Part shown: piece after piece, positions 25,140 to 33,040 of the stretch | Layout: every line of letters starts with the position of its first letter | Numbering within the stretch: the stretch's first letter is position 1 | Translations under genes and position numbers: made by a program | NCBI GenBank assembly: GCA_009380095.1 | Contig: WHSL01000015.1 | Coordinates: forward strand, 1-49,834 | DNA length: 49,834 nt | Direction of reading: 5' to 3' | Source of the DNA: Streptosporangiales bacterium | GTDB taxonomy: Bacteria; Actinomycetota; Actinomycetes; Streptosporangiales; Streptosporangiaceae | Notes under the pieces: generated by a model | Told to the model about the DNA's origin: nothing | The model's database searches: none | What the model saw: the letters and a program-made list of their open reading frames with translations, nothing else

Positions 25140-25454
25140 CTACGCCACTCCGAGCTCGTCGAACTCGTCGAAGTCGCTGCTGCGCTCGTATTCGTTGCGG
25201 GCGTTCTCAAGGAGCTCGCGCCAGGACTTCACGTCCGGGCGGCGGCGCAGCAAGGCCCGCCGCTCGCGCTCCGTCATGCCACCCCAGACACCGAACTCGA
25301 TGCGGTTGTCCAGAGAGTCCGCCAGGCACTCGGTGCGGACCGGGCACCCGCGACAGACCAGCTTGGCCCGGTTCTGCGCTGCCCCCTGGACGAACAGAGC
25401 GTCCGGGTCAGTCGTACGACAGGCGGCGCGGGCGGTCCAATCCGTGATCCACAT
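25140..25454 (-). CDS. WhiB-family iron-sulfur regulator (WhiB4-like position)
   Basis: The 104-residue protein has four cluster cysteines, C12, C34, C37 and C43 (C-x21-C-x2-C-x5-C), the GVWGGMTERERR turn (about residues 55-66) and a basic RRALLRRRPD segment for DNA binding; the tail is acidic. WhiB proteins bind a redox- and NO-sensitive 4Fe-4S cluster and act with sigma factor region 4. I chose ATG at 25454, with GGGGAG upstream; ATG at 25469 would add five residues. Next to the anion ATPases and the PASTA-PBP it matches the whiB4 locus of mycobacteria. Confidence 0.9.
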   Translation of the reverse strand: MWITDWTARAACRTTDPDALFVQGAAQNRAKLVCRGCPVRTECLADSLDNRIEFGVWGGMTERERRALLRRRPDVKSWRELLENARNEYERSSDFDEFDELGVA

Positions 25455-25856
25455 GGCCCCACTCCCCATGGTCGTGTGCTGTCTGTAGTCGACGGGTTGA
25501 GTCGAACTTCGGTCGGTCGGTTGACTGACTCTGGGCCGACGGGCGCGGACGTCGAGCCGCCAAGTGAAAGCCGCAGGGAAGAAACTACGGAACTCTGCGC
25601 CCGGATCAACAGCCCCCGTTGGACCCATTTCTGAAATAGCCCTCTCGGGCCATCCCCTCCCATCGGACTAGTTACGGACCCATCACGCCCCGCACCCGAC
25701 CACACCGAACCGCCTGCCCCACAAGGCCTCGTACCGGCACGCCGCGGCTGACCCTCCGTACCCGCCCCACCACGAGCGGACATGACCGGTCAGATCTTTT
25801 CGGGTTGCGCCGCGGTCCGTCCGCTATGTACCTCACGGCCGACGTAGTCTGTTCGG
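25455..25856. promoter_or_regulatory. Divergent region between whiB and the PBP gene
   Basis: The 402-bp spacer has no convincing gene. It includes a GGTCGGTCGGTTGACTGACTC repeat-like stretch (about 25520-25545), whose TTGACT could be a -35 word, and an AT-richer stretch around 25790. No Crp-type palindrome was seen. Confidence 0.4.
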
Positions 25857-28181
25857 GTGTCTCAAGGGACGATGTTGGAGAAGGCCGCGCAGCTGGCCGG
25901 CGTGGGTGTCGTCGCCGGCGTGCTGGTCGGCGCCCTGGCCCTGCCCTTCGTCGGCGCGGCCGGGATCACCGCGCGCAACGCGGCCAACGGCTTCCAGAAC
26001 CTGCCGAGTGACCTGCGCACCCCCCCACTGGCGCAGCGGTCCCGGATCCTCGACTCCGACGGCCGCGTCGTCGCCACGTTCTTCGACGAGAACCGCGAGG
26101 TCGTCTCGCTGAAGGAGATCGCGCCGGTGATGCGGCAGGCGCTGATCGCGATCGAGGACGCGCGCTTCTACCAGCACGGCGGCCTGGACCTGAAGGGCAC
26201 CATGCGCGCGGCGCTGAGCACCGCGGGCGGGGCCCAGCAGGGCGGCTCCACCCTCACCCAGCAGTACGTGAAGAACGTGCTGGTGGAGTCGGCGGAGACG
26301 AAGGAGGAGATCGAGGCGGCGCGGGCCCCCACCCTGGCGCGCAAGCTCAAGGAGCTGCGCTACGCGCTGACCATCGAGAAGAAGCTCCGCAAGAACGAGA
26401 TCCTCGAGCGCTACCTCAACATCGCCTACTTCGGCGACGGGGCGTACGGCGTGCAGAGCGCCGCCCGGCACTACTTCGACACCACCGCGAAGAAGCTGAC
26501 GCTCGCCCAGTCGGCCACGCTGGCCGCCATCGTCCGCAACCCCGGCTACGACCCGCGCCGCTTCCCCAAGGAGGTGCTCCAGCGCCGCAACCTCGTGCTG
26601 CAGCGCTTGGCCGACACAGGGAAGCTGCCCAAGGCCGCCGCCGACAAGGCGAAGAAGGAGGAGCTGGGGCTGGACGTCACGCGCACCAAGAACGGCTGCC
26701 ACTACAGCAAGTACCCGTTCTTCTGCGACTACGTGGTCAGCGAGATCCGCACCAACCCCATCTTCGGCAAGACCGCCAAGGAGCGCGAGAAGCTGCTCAA
26801 GCGCGGCGGTCTCACCATCCGCACCACGCTCGACGTGAAGGCGCAGAAGGCGGCGGACCGGGCGCTGCGCGCGCAGATCAGCTCTCAGGACTACGAGGTC
26901 GGCGCGCAGGCCATGGTCGAGCCGGGCACCGGGCGGATCAAGGCGCTCGCGGTCAGCCGGGAGTACGGGGAGGACAAGAGCCGCCGCCAGACGCAGATCA
27001 ACTTCGCCGCGGACCAGAAGCACGGCGGCAACCTCGGCATGCAGGCCGGTTCCACGTTCAAGGCGTTCGTGCTGGCCGCCGCGCTGGACAAGAACATCCC
27101 TTACGGCGAGCGGATCATGGCGCCGCACCGGGAGCCGTACACCGGCTTCACGAACTGCGACGGCGAGAACGTCAGCGACTACGGCGCCAGCGCGGCGAAC
27201 GCCGCGGACGGCGAGGGCGGCAAGGCGTTCAGCGTGCTGACCGGCACGCACCACTCCGTCAACACGTTCTTCATCCGGCTGGAGCGCAAGGTCGGGCTCT
27301 GCGAGTCCGTGGAGATGGCGGAGAAGCTCGGCGTCCGGCGGTCCACCGGCCAGCGGCTCAGCCAGATCCCGTCCTTCGTGCTGGGCGTCGACCCGGTCTC
27401 CCCGCTGCAGATGGCCGCGGCGTACGCGACCTTCGCCGCCCGCGGGGAGTACTGCAAGCCCATCGCGATCACCGAGATGCTGTCGCACGACGGCAAGAAG
27501 ATGAAGATCCCGCGGCCCAACTGCGACAAGGTCATCGACGAGGACGTGGCGGACGCGGTGAACTACGCGCTGTCCGGCGTGATCAACAAGGGCGGCACCG
27601 GGGCCGGCCTCAGCCCCGGCTTCCCGGCCGCAGGCAAGACCGGCACCACCGACGACTACGGCAACGCCTGGTTCGCCGGGTACTCGCCCAAGCTGGCCTC
27701 GGCCGTGGCGCTCGGTGACGAGCGCGGTGCGGCGCAGCACAAGCTGCGCAACGTCACCATCGGCGGCCGCTACTACGGCCAGGTCTTCGGCGCGACGATC
27801 TCCGGCAAGATCTGGCAGGCGAGCATGCGCGGCGCCCTCGCAGGCGAGCGGAACCCGGGCTTCAACCGGCCCTCGGGGAAGTACTTCCGCGGCCTCAAGC
27901 GCGAGAGCGACGACGACAAGGAGGGCAATACAGTCCCCGCCGTCGCGGGCCAAGACATCATGAGCGCGATGACTGAGCTGCGCCGGGCCGGCTTCAACCC
28001 GCGGTCCGCCGGCCAGGTCTCCTCGCCGGTCCCCGCCGGCCGGGTGGCGCGGACGTCACCGGACGCCGGCAGCCGGCTGCGGAAGGGCTCGACCGTGCTG
28101 GTGTACATGAGCGGCGGTGACGGAGACAACGGTGGGGGCGGCGGCGGTGGCCGCTGGCCACCCCCTCGCCCCCGCGACTGA
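25857..28181 (+). CDS. ponA2: Bifunctional class A penicillin-binding protein with PASTA domain (PonA2 type)
   Basis: The 774-residue protein polymerises and cross-links peptidoglycan outside the membrane. One N-terminal transmembrane helix (about residues 8-38) precedes the GT51 transglycosylase domain (IAIEDARFYQHGGLD, GGSTLTQQYVKN, ILERYLNIAYFGDGAYGVQS). The transpeptidase domain has the serine motif GSTFK (Ser399, Lys402), SVN near 467 and KTGT at 594-597. A single PASTA domain (NTVPAVAGQDIMSAMTELRR) and a Gly-rich tail follow. GTG at 25857 gives the membrane-anchored N-terminus. PonA2 proteins are linked to survival in non-growing cells. Confidence 0.95.
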   Translation: MSQGTMLEKAAQLAGVGVVAGVLVGALALPFVGAAGITARNAANGFQNLPSDLRTPPLAQRSRILDSDGRVVATFFDENREVVSLKEIAPVMRQALIAIEDARFYQHGGLDLKGTMRAALSTAGGAQQGGSTLTQQYVKNVLVESAETKEEIEAARAPTLARKLKELRYALTIEKKLRKNEILERYLNIAYFGDGAYGVQSAARHYFDTTAKKLTLAQSATLAAIVRNPGYDPRRFPKEVLQRRNLVLQRLADTGKLPKAAADKAKKEELGLDVTRTKNGCHYSKYPFFCDYVVSEIRTNPIFGKTAKEREKLLKRGGLTIRTTLDVKAQKAADRALRAQISSQDYEVGAQAMVEPGTGRIKALAVSREYGEDKSRRQTQINFAADQKHGGNLGMQAGSTFKAFVLAAALDKNIPYGERIMAPHREPYTGFTNCDGENVSDYGASAANAADGEGGKAFSVLTGTHHSVNTFFIRLERKVGLCESVEMAEKLGVRRSTGQRLSQIPSFVLGVDPVSPLQMAAAYATFAARGEYCKPIAITEMLSHDGKKMKIPRPNCDKVIDEDVADAVNYALSGVINKGGTGAGLSPGFPAAGKTGTTDDYGNAWFAGYSPKLASAVALGDERGAAQHKLRNVTIGGRYYGQVFGATISGKIWQASMRGALAGERNPGFNRPSGKYFRGLKRESDDDKEGNTVPAVAGQDIMSAMTELRRAGFNPRSAGQVSSPVPAGRVARTSPDAGSRLRKGSTVLVYMSGGDGDNGGGGGGGRWPPPRPRD

Positions 28182-28196
28182 CCTGATGGTCCGGCG

Positions 28197-28226
28197 GCGC
28201 CGCCGGCTCAGCCGAGCCGGCGGCGC
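28197..28226. terminator. Bidirectional terminator-like hairpin between the PBP and yqeY genes
   Basis: GCGCCGCCGGCTC (28197-28209) pairs with GAGCCGGCGGCGC (28214-28226) across a 4-nt loop: a perfect 13-bp stem. It overlaps the last codons of the converging yqeY gene and lies 15 bp past the PBP stop. Confidence 0.7.
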
Positions 28227-28660
28227 ACCTCCGCGGCGACCCGCCCGCCCTCGGCACGGCCCGCGACCTTCGGGTTCACCACGCGCATGACCTGCCCCAT
28301 GGCCTTCGGCCCGGACGCCCCGGTCTCCGCGATCGCGTCCGCGACGAGAGTGCTCAGCTCATCGTCGGAGAGCTGCGCGGGCAGGTAGTCCTCGAGCACG
28401 GCGCCCTCGGCCCGCTCGTCCGCCGCCCGCTCCGGCCGGCCGCCCGACTCGAACGCCTCGGCGGCCTCCCGCCGCTTCTTCGCCTCGCGGGTCAGCACCC
28501 GGGTCACCTCGTCGTCGCCGAGCTCGCGGGCCGCGGCTCCGGAGACCTCCTCGTTGGTGATCGCGGTGAGGGCCATCCGGATGGTGCGGGTGCGGACGGT
28601 GTCGCGGTCGCGCATGGCCGCGGTGAGGTCGGCCTGCAACCGTTCCTTGAGGGAGCTCAT
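28208..28660 (-). CDS. GatB/YqeY domain protein
   Basis: The 150-residue protein begins MSSLKERLQADLTAAMRDRD and contains IRMALTAITNEEV and MGQVMRVVNPKVAGRAEGGR, the YqeY pattern related to the tRNA-binding tail of GatB amidotransferase. The function is not established; a role in tRNA-related regulation has been proposed for the family. It is divergent from the phosphoesterase gene with only 27 bp between starts. Confidence 0.9.
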   Translation of the reverse strand: MSSLKERLQADLTAAMRDRDTVRTRTIRMALTAITNEEVSGAAARELGDDEVTRVLTREAKKRREAAEAFESGGRPERAADERAEGAVLEDYLPAQLSDDELSTLVADAIAETGASGPKAMGQVMRVVNPKVAGRAEGGRVAAEVRRRLG

Positions 28661-28687
28661 GGCCGTTCAGTCTGTCACCATGAACGG

Positions 28688-29578
28688 GTGAGGATTCGTC
28701 CAACGCTCGCCGCGCTCGGCGTGGCGGCCGCCGCCGGCATCGGATACGCGTCGGTGATCGAACGCAACTGGTTCCGGCTCCGCCGCCACGACGTCCCGGT
28801 GCTCCCGCCCGGCAGCCGCCCGATCCGGCTGCTGCACCTCTCCGACGCGCATCTCACACCCGGCCGCCGCCGCCTCATCGAGTGGGTACGCGGCCTGGAC
28901 ACGTACGAGCCCGACCTGGTCGTCAACACCGGCGACTCACTCGCACACCCCGACGCGGTGGGGCCCTTCCTGGACGCGCTCGGCCCGCTGCTCGACCGCC
29001 CGGGCATCTTCGTCTACGGATCCAACGACCTGTACTCGCCGGTGCCCAAGAACCCGGCCAGGTACCTGTGGCGCACCAGCAAGTCGGACTACAAGCGCAC
29101 CGTGCCCGACCTGCCGTACGAGGAGCTCGGCGCGGGCATGAGGGCGGCAGGCTGGATCGACCTGAACAACCACAAGACCTCGCTCAAGGCGGGCGGCATC
29201 GACATCCAGGTCGCCGGCATCGGCGACTCCCATATCAACCGCGACCGCTACGACACGGTCGCCGGCCTGGCCGACCCCACCGCGGACCTGCGCCTGGCCC
29301 TGATGCACTCCCCCGAGCCGCGCAACCTCGACCGCTTCGAGGCCGACGGCTACGACCTGCAGCTCGCCGGCCACACCCACGGCGGCCAACTCTGCCTGCC
29401 GTTCTACGGCGCCCTCGTCACCAACTGCGGCATCGACCGCAACCGCGCCCGAGGCCTGAGCCCCTGGGGCGACTCCTGGCTAAACGTCTCCGCCGGCCTA
29501 GGAACCTCCCCCTGGGCCCCAGCCCGCTTCGCCTGCCCCCCAGAAGCAACCCTCCTAACCCTCCTCCCCCGCAACTAA
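28688..29578 (+). CDS. Metallophosphoesterase, membrane-anchored (Rv3683/YkuE-like)
   Basis: The 296-residue protein has a hydrophobic N-terminal anchor (LAALGVAAAAGIGYASV), then calcineurin-like metal motifs: LLHLSDAHLTP (Asp, His), VNTGDSLAH (Asp), GSNDLY in place of GNHD, and LAGHTHGGQL. YkuE-like enzymes act on lipid or nucleotide phosphoesters outside or at the membrane. GTG at 28688 was taken for lack of an alternative. From about 29380 codons ending in A (CCA, GCA, CTA, GGA) replace G-ending ones and the stop is TAA, rare in this genome type; a G-rich element lies 54 bp beyond. Confidence 0.88.
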   Translation: MRIRPTLAALGVAAAAGIGYASVIERNWFRLRRHDVPVLPPGSRPIRLLHLSDAHLTPGRRRLIEWVRGLDTYEPDLVVNTGDSLAHPDAVGPFLDALGPLLDRPGIFVYGSNDLYSPVPKNPARYLWRTSKSDYKRTVPDLPYEELGAGMRAAGWIDLNNHKTSLKAGGIDIQVAGIGDSHINRDRYDTVAGLADPTADLRLALMHSPEPRNLDRFEADGYDLQLAGHTHGGQLCLPFYGALVTNCGIDRNRARGLSPWGDSWLNVSAGLGTSPWAPARFACPPEATLLTLLPRN

Positions 29579-29631
29579 GAGGAGAAGGACCCCCAACGGG
29601 ACCACAGAACAACACGCGACCGCACCGATGG

Positions 29632-29692
29632 GCAGGGGGTCCGGGGGCGACAGCCCCTGGGCGGGGGGCTCCGGGGGGTCGCCCCCCGGGCA
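29632..29692. repeat. G-rich hairpin repeat element, copy 3
   Basis: GCAGGGGGTCCGGGGGC-gaca-GCCCC is followed by TGGGCGGGGGGCTCCGGGGGG-tcg-CCCCCCGGG. The element matches copy 2 almost base for base, with one- or two-base indels in the G runs. It lies between the phosphoesterase stop and the converging tRNA-Ser. Confidence 0.8.
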
Positions 29693-29718
29693 AAAAGAAA
29701 GCGGGCCCCGGCGAAGGC

Positions 29719-29750
29719 ACCCCGAAGGGGTGACAAGCACAAGGGCCCGG
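29719..29750 (-). terminator. Hairpin downstream of tRNA-Ser(CGA)
   Basis: CACCCC-gaa-GGGGTG is a perfect stem just past the tRNA on the minus strand, nested within GCGGGCC/GGCCCGC arms (29701-29755). It could serve as terminator. Confidence 0.4.
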
Positions 29751-29754
29751 CCCG

Positions 29755-29839
29755 CGGTGGAGGTGGGATTTGAACCCACGGAAGGTTGCCCTTCACACGC
29801 TTTCGAGGCGTGCGCCCTCGGCCACTAGGCGACTCCACC
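29755..29839 (-). tRNA. tRNA-Ser(CGA)
   Basis: Read on the minus strand the gene starts GGTGGAGTCGCCTAGTGGCC and ends with the matching CTCCACC and discriminator G. The anticodon stem CACGC/GCGTG encloses CTCGAAA, giving anticodon CGA (codon UCG). A long variable arm and GGTTCAAATCC T-loop are present, as expected of tRNA-Ser. No CCA is encoded. TAGGCT (29847-29852) and TTACCG (29872-29877) upstream form a plausible -10/-35 pair with a 19-bp spacer. Confidence 0.96.
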
Positions 29840-29893
29840 GTGATGGAGCCTACCGGAGATGGGCGTCCGGCCGGTAAGCGATTCGGGCTCCGT

Positions 29894-29909
29894 GGTTTCG
29901 CGTGAAACG
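29894..29909. promoter_or_regulatory. parS-like site (one mismatch to the core)
   Basis: GTTTCGCGTGAAAC at 29895-29908 differs at one position from GTTTCACGTGAAAC, the ParB-binding core highly conserved across bacteria. It lies at the end of the small conserved gene 29911-30207, between two functional RNA genes or genes, not within conserved protein code. Confidence 0.5.
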
Positions 29910-29910
29910 T

Positions 29911-30207
29911 TCAGCGGTCGAGGTCGAGGACCCGGGCGTGCAGCACCAGCCGCTGCTGCAGGGCCGCGCGGAGGGCGCGGTGCAGCCCGTCTTCCAGGTA
30001 GAGGTCGCCTCGCCACTGGACCACGTGCGGGAAGAGGTCGCCGTAGAAGGTGCTGTTCTCCGCCAGCAGCTGCTGGAGGTCCAGGACGGCCTTGGTGGTG
30101 ATGAGCTGGTCCAGCCGCACTTGGCGGGGCGCCACCTTGGCCCAGTCGCGACTCTTCAGGCCGTGGTCGGGGTAGGGGCGGCCCTCGCCGACCTGTCGGA
30201 AGATCAC
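29911..30207 (-). CDS. Conserved actinobacterial protein, ParB-nuclease-like fold
   Basis: The 98-residue protein starts MIFRQVGEGRPYPDHGLKSR and ends YLEDGLHRALRAALQQRLVL plus HARVL. RLDQLITTK, then WRGDLYLEDGLHRALRAAL resembles the VxxLxxT...IxDGHHRLxA pattern of ParB/Srx-fold proteins. It is widely found in actinobacteria beside this tRNA-Ser and is sometimes named a VapB-like antitoxin, but no toxin gene is adjacent. GTG at 30207 follows weak SD. The function is unknown. Confidence 0.75.
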   Translation of the reverse strand: MIFRQVGEGRPYPDHGLKSRDWAKVAPRQVRLDQLITTKAVLDLQQLLAENSTFYGDLFPHVVQWRGDLYLEDGLHRALRAALQQRLVLHARVLDLDR

Positions 30208-30266
30208 CGGCTCAGTCTAAAGAATCCCGTTTCAGGTCGCCGGGCGAACCGGCCATCCGCGCGCCA

Positions 30267-30279
30267 TCGGTTTAACCGA
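30267..30279. promoter_or_regulatory. Palindrome TCGGTT-t-AACCGA upstream of the lipoprotein gene
   Basis: A perfect 6-bp inverted repeat with one central base, 67 bp before the TTG start of the lipoprotein gene and 60 bp from the divergent small gene. It is a candidate operator; the binding protein is unknown. Confidence 0.35.
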
Positions 30280-30346
30280 GCGTAGCCGAAGTAAACGTAG
30301 GGTAAGAGTCTCGCGTGGGGGAAGTCAGTGGAGGGGGATCATCCGG

Positions 30347-31387
30347 TTGCTCGGCTTCCGTCGTGTCCATCCGATGGTGACGATCTGTACGGCGGTCGTG
30401 CTCGCCGTCGCGGGGTGTACGAGCTCGCCCCCCGCACCGCGCCGTACGAACACCATCGTCACCGACTGCATGGGGCACATGACCTCGATCGACCGGCCGC
30501 CGCGCCGCGTCGTCACGTTGACCTCGAGCGTCTTGGAGATGCTCTTCTGGCTTGGCGCCGAGGACCTCGTCGTCGGTACGGGCACGCCGCCCTCGCCGGG
30601 TGACTTCCCGCGCCGGTACGAGTCCGAGGCGTTCCGGATCCCCCGGCTCTCGGACGCGTACAAGGCGGGCGCGTACACGCCGGTGCCCGCCAAGACCCTG
30701 CTCGGCGCGGAGCCCGACCTCGTGGTCGGCGGGTTCCCGAGCAACTTCATGTCCTCCGGCGCGCTCGGCCAGCAGGAGCTCGCGGCCCAGGGCATCGCCT
30801 CCTACCTGGCCTTCAGCACCGCCTGCCCGGACGAGAACGTGGGCCCGCAGAACGATCTCACCCTCGTCCACCGCGACCTGCTGAACCTGGGCAAGCTGCT
30901 CGGCATGGAACGGCGCGCCAACCGGCTCGTCGCGGACATGAAGGCGAAGGAGAACGCCGCGGCGGCCAAGGTGAAGGGGGCGAAGCGCCCGTCGGTGTTC
31001 GCCTTCGAGTACAACGAGGGCACCCGGCGGCCGGTCGTGGCGGGCAACCGGCAGACCATCAACGCGGTGATCCGCATGGCCGGCGGCATGAACGCCTTCG
31101 CGGACGTGAACACCGCGTACCAGGACATGGACTGGGCACGGGTCCGCAAGCGGGACCCGGACGTGATCCTGGTGATCGTGTACGCGATGTCCACGTCGGA
31201 GGAGACCCGCGAGGAGTTCCAGAAGGCGGAGCGATTCCTCCGTACGTCCCCGGCGACACGGACGATGCGCGCGGTACGGAAGCGGTCGTTCGTCCGGCTC
31301 GTGTACGAGCAGGGATCGGTCGGGGGCGTACGCAACGCGAACGCCGTCACCGCGCTCGCGGAGGGGCTGCACCCGGAGCGGTACTGA
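30347..31387 (+). CDS. Substrate-binding lipoprotein of a siderophore/B12-type ABC transporter
   Basis: The 346-residue protein has a signal peptide with lipobox LAVAGC (Cys about residue 24) and a periplasmic-binding (PF01497-type) domain: PRRVVTLTSSVLEMLFWLGA, AKTLLGAEPDLVVGGF, INAVIRMAGGMNAFADV and a C-terminal PATRTMRAVRKR segment. These bind ferric siderophores, haem or cobalamin. No permease or ATPase gene lies nearby, so it is an orphan that must share a transporter. TTG at 30347 has GGAGGGGG upstream; an ATG nine codons on is an alternative start. Confidence 0.85.
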   Translation: MLGFRRVHPMVTICTAVVLAVAGCTSSPPAPRRTNTIVTDCMGHMTSIDRPPRRVVTLTSSVLEMLFWLGAEDLVVGTGTPPSPGDFPRRYESEAFRIPRLSDAYKAGAYTPVPAKTLLGAEPDLVVGGFPSNFMSSGALGQQELAAQGIASYLAFSTACPDENVGPQNDLTLVHRDLLNLGKLLGMERRANRLVADMKAKENAAAAKVKGAKRPSVFAFEYNEGTRRPVVAGNRQTINAVIRMAGGMNAFADVNTAYQDMDWARVRKRDPDVILVIVYAMSTSEETREEFQKAERFLRTSPATRTMRAVRKRSFVRLVYEQGSVGGVRNANAVTALAEGLHPERY

Positions 31388-31396
31388 CCGGCGCCC

Positions 31397-31702
31397 TCAG
31401 CCCGGGTCGTAGGCCTGGGAGAGGCGGCGGTACACGAACCAGAGCGGGATCGCGGCGAGCATCACCAGGATCCCGTCGACGAACAGCGGCCCGGGCGTGG
31501 GGCGCTCGATGCCGAGCACCGTCTCCTCGGCCAGCGGTTCCGACCAGCCGTACCGGAGGGCGTGCTGCAGTGCCCAGGCGGAGGCGAGCCCACCGGAGAT
31601 GACGAGGCATCCGCCGAGGTAGGCGAGGCCGGCGCATACCCCACGACGGACCGAGGGGCGGGCCAGCAGGCCCCAGGCCGGAAGCAACATGTCAATGATC
31701 AT
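31397..31702 (-). CDS. Small membrane protein downstream of the SagB-type gene
   Basis: The ~101-residue product has about three hydrophobic segments (MIIDMLLPAWGLLA, GVCAGLAYLGGCLVISGGLA and LFVDGILVMLAAIPLWFVY). The start is uncertain: ATG 31702 overlaps the SagB stop by 11 bp, and ATG 31690 lies one base past it. Either way it is translationally linked to the SagB-type gene, and a role in transport, immunity or anchoring for that cluster is possible. No family was recognised. Confidence 0.6.
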   Translation of the reverse strand: MIIDMLLPAWGLLARPSVRRGVCAGLAYLGGCLVISGGLASAWALQHALRYGWSEPLAEETVLGIERPTPGPLFVDGILVMLAAIPLWFVYRRLSQAYDPG

Positions 31703-32870
31703 GCAGGTGGCGAGACTCGCCCACAAGCGATTCGCGGGTCACCGCCGCAGGTTCCAGCTCCGGAAGATTCGGCCCGGGGCGCGGTGCGGGGCGTCCGGCG
31801 CCGAGTAGATAGAGCACGGCCTCGGCGAATCCGTCCACGCCCAGGGCCGCCTCGGTCTCGGAGTCGCGCAGCGCGGCCGTCTGGAACGGGCCGAGCCCGA
31901 GCGCCGTACAGGTGAGCGCGAAGGTCTGACCGAGATGTCCGGCGCCGAGCAGGGTGACCCGGTACGCCCGGGGATGCCGGTACTTGTACATCGAGCGGTC
32001 GAAGACCGCGGTGACGAAGCAGAGGAAGGCGGCGTCGGCGCACATCCGCTGGGCGAAGCAGAGCCGGTCCACCAGCTCCGGGTCGTGCCCCGGGTCGAGC
32101 AGCTCAAGGGAGTGGTTCTCCGCGCGGTAGTGGTAGATGGCGGGCGGCAGGCCGGCCACGTCGCGGACCGCGAGGTAGCACTCGAGCTCCTGCCGGGCGC
32201 CGCCGCTCGGGCTCGTCCGCAGGAAGAGCGTGCCGAACTCCCGGCCGTCCACGAAGTGCATCGGCCCGAACGTGTAGTGCAGCACGGTGGAGAGCTCAGC
32301 GAGCGTGACCGGCTCCGCGGTGAAGTCGCGGATCGTACGCCGGCCGGTGAGCACCTCCCCGAACGGCTGGTCCAGCGGGAGCAGCGCGCGCGGCAGATAC
32401 ACCTGCGGCGCGTCCGGATGGCTCTTGAAGATGGGCGGGGCCGGGCCGGTCGCGGTGACCACCTCCGCGGCGGCGCGGCGGTGCTCCTCGTCGTCGCCGA
32501 TGTAGACGGCGTCCTTCGTGCCGAAGTGGAAGAAGCGCGCCTCCACGCTCCAGTGCCGCCACTCCCGCAGCAGCGCCTCCTCCTGGGCGGCCGCGGCGTC
32601 GCCGCGCCGCACGAGCAGGCCGCACTCCTCCAGCTGCCCGACCGCCTCCAGGACGCTATCCGTACTGAACTCCGGGAGCTCGGCGGCCACCTCCTCGGCG
32701 GGCCGCCAGTCGGCGAAGCGCTCGAGCAGGTCGAGGGTGACCGGATCGACGGTCACCGCGTTGGGTTCGTCGTGATCGGTGGACTTCTCAGCGAGGTAGT
32801 TCTCCGCCAGGAGCTCCCCGTCCTGCCAGTGCAGGATCAGGGAGCGTGCCCGGCGGTACGCGGAGGTCAC
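31692..32870 (-). CDS. SagB/ThcOx-type FMN dehydrogenase
   Basis: The 392-residue protein has an N-terminal region with a winged-helix-like segment (TLDLLERFADWRPAEEVAAE and LEECGLLVRRG, residues about 46-90) and a nitroreductase-fold domain with TGRRTIRDFTAEPVTLAELS (FMN site), PSGGARQELECYLAVRDVAG, IYHYRAENHSLELLD, and GAGHLGQTFALTCTALGLGP. SagB-type enzymes oxidise azolines to azoles in thiazole/oxazole peptides or act in other peptide tailoring. No YcaO cyclodehydratase is in the window. The GTG start overlaps the stop of a 28-codon basic peptide gene (GTGA), which suggests its substrate. Confidence 0.88.
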   Translation of the reverse strand: MTSAYRRARSLILHWQDGELLAENYLAEKSTDHDEPNAVTVDPVTLDLLERFADWRPAEEVAAELPEFSTDSVLEAVGQLEECGLLVRRGDAAAAQEEALLREWRHWSVEARFFHFGTKDAVYIGDDEEHRRAAAEVVTATGPAPPIFKSHPDAPQVYLPRALLPLDQPFGEVLTGRRTIRDFTAEPVTLAELSTVLHYTFGPMHFVDGREFGTLFLRTSPSGGARQELECYLAVRDVAGLPPAIYHYRAENHSLELLDPGHDPELVDRLCFAQRMCADAAFLCFVTAVFDRSMYKYRHPRAYRVTLLGAGHLGQTFALTCTALGLGPFQTAALRDSETEAALGVDGFAEAVLYLLGAGRPAPRPGPNLPELEPAAVTRESLVGESRHLHDH

Positions 32871-32953
32871 CGAGGGTGATTGCTCAGCAGGTTCTTCCGC
32901 GTGCTGCGTCGGCGTAGTGAGAGCTTGAGGACCTTACGGACGGATCCGGCCAT
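32867..32953 (-). CDS. 28-residue basic peptide, possible RiPP precursor coupled to SagB
   Basis: ATG at 32953, preceded by AAGGGGG at about 7 bp, opens a 29-codon frame ending TGA at 32867-32869, which overlaps the SagB GTG start by 4 bp. The peptide begins MAGSVRKVLKLSLRRR and ends NLLSNHPR: a short amphipathic leader-like half and an Arg/Lys-rich half with Ser/Thr at positions 4, 12, 17, 18 and 24 and no Cys. It is too short for standard gene callers. A precursor peptide is an attractive reading; a translational leader controlling the SagB gene is the alternative. Confidence 0.5.
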   Translation of the reverse strand: MAGSVRKVLKLSLRRRSTRKNLLSNHPR

Positions 32954-33040
32954 TGGGGCACCCCCTTAGCAACGACATCATTCATCGTGACAGGTCGAGG
33001 ACACCGGGGAAAGCGGTCACCGGCATCCCCATGGGTCCGC

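Noticed and set aside
29911-30207. A VapB antitoxin of a toxin-antitoxin pair
   Set aside because: No PIN-domain or other toxin gene adjoins it, and the sequence fits a ParB-fold-like conserved protein better.
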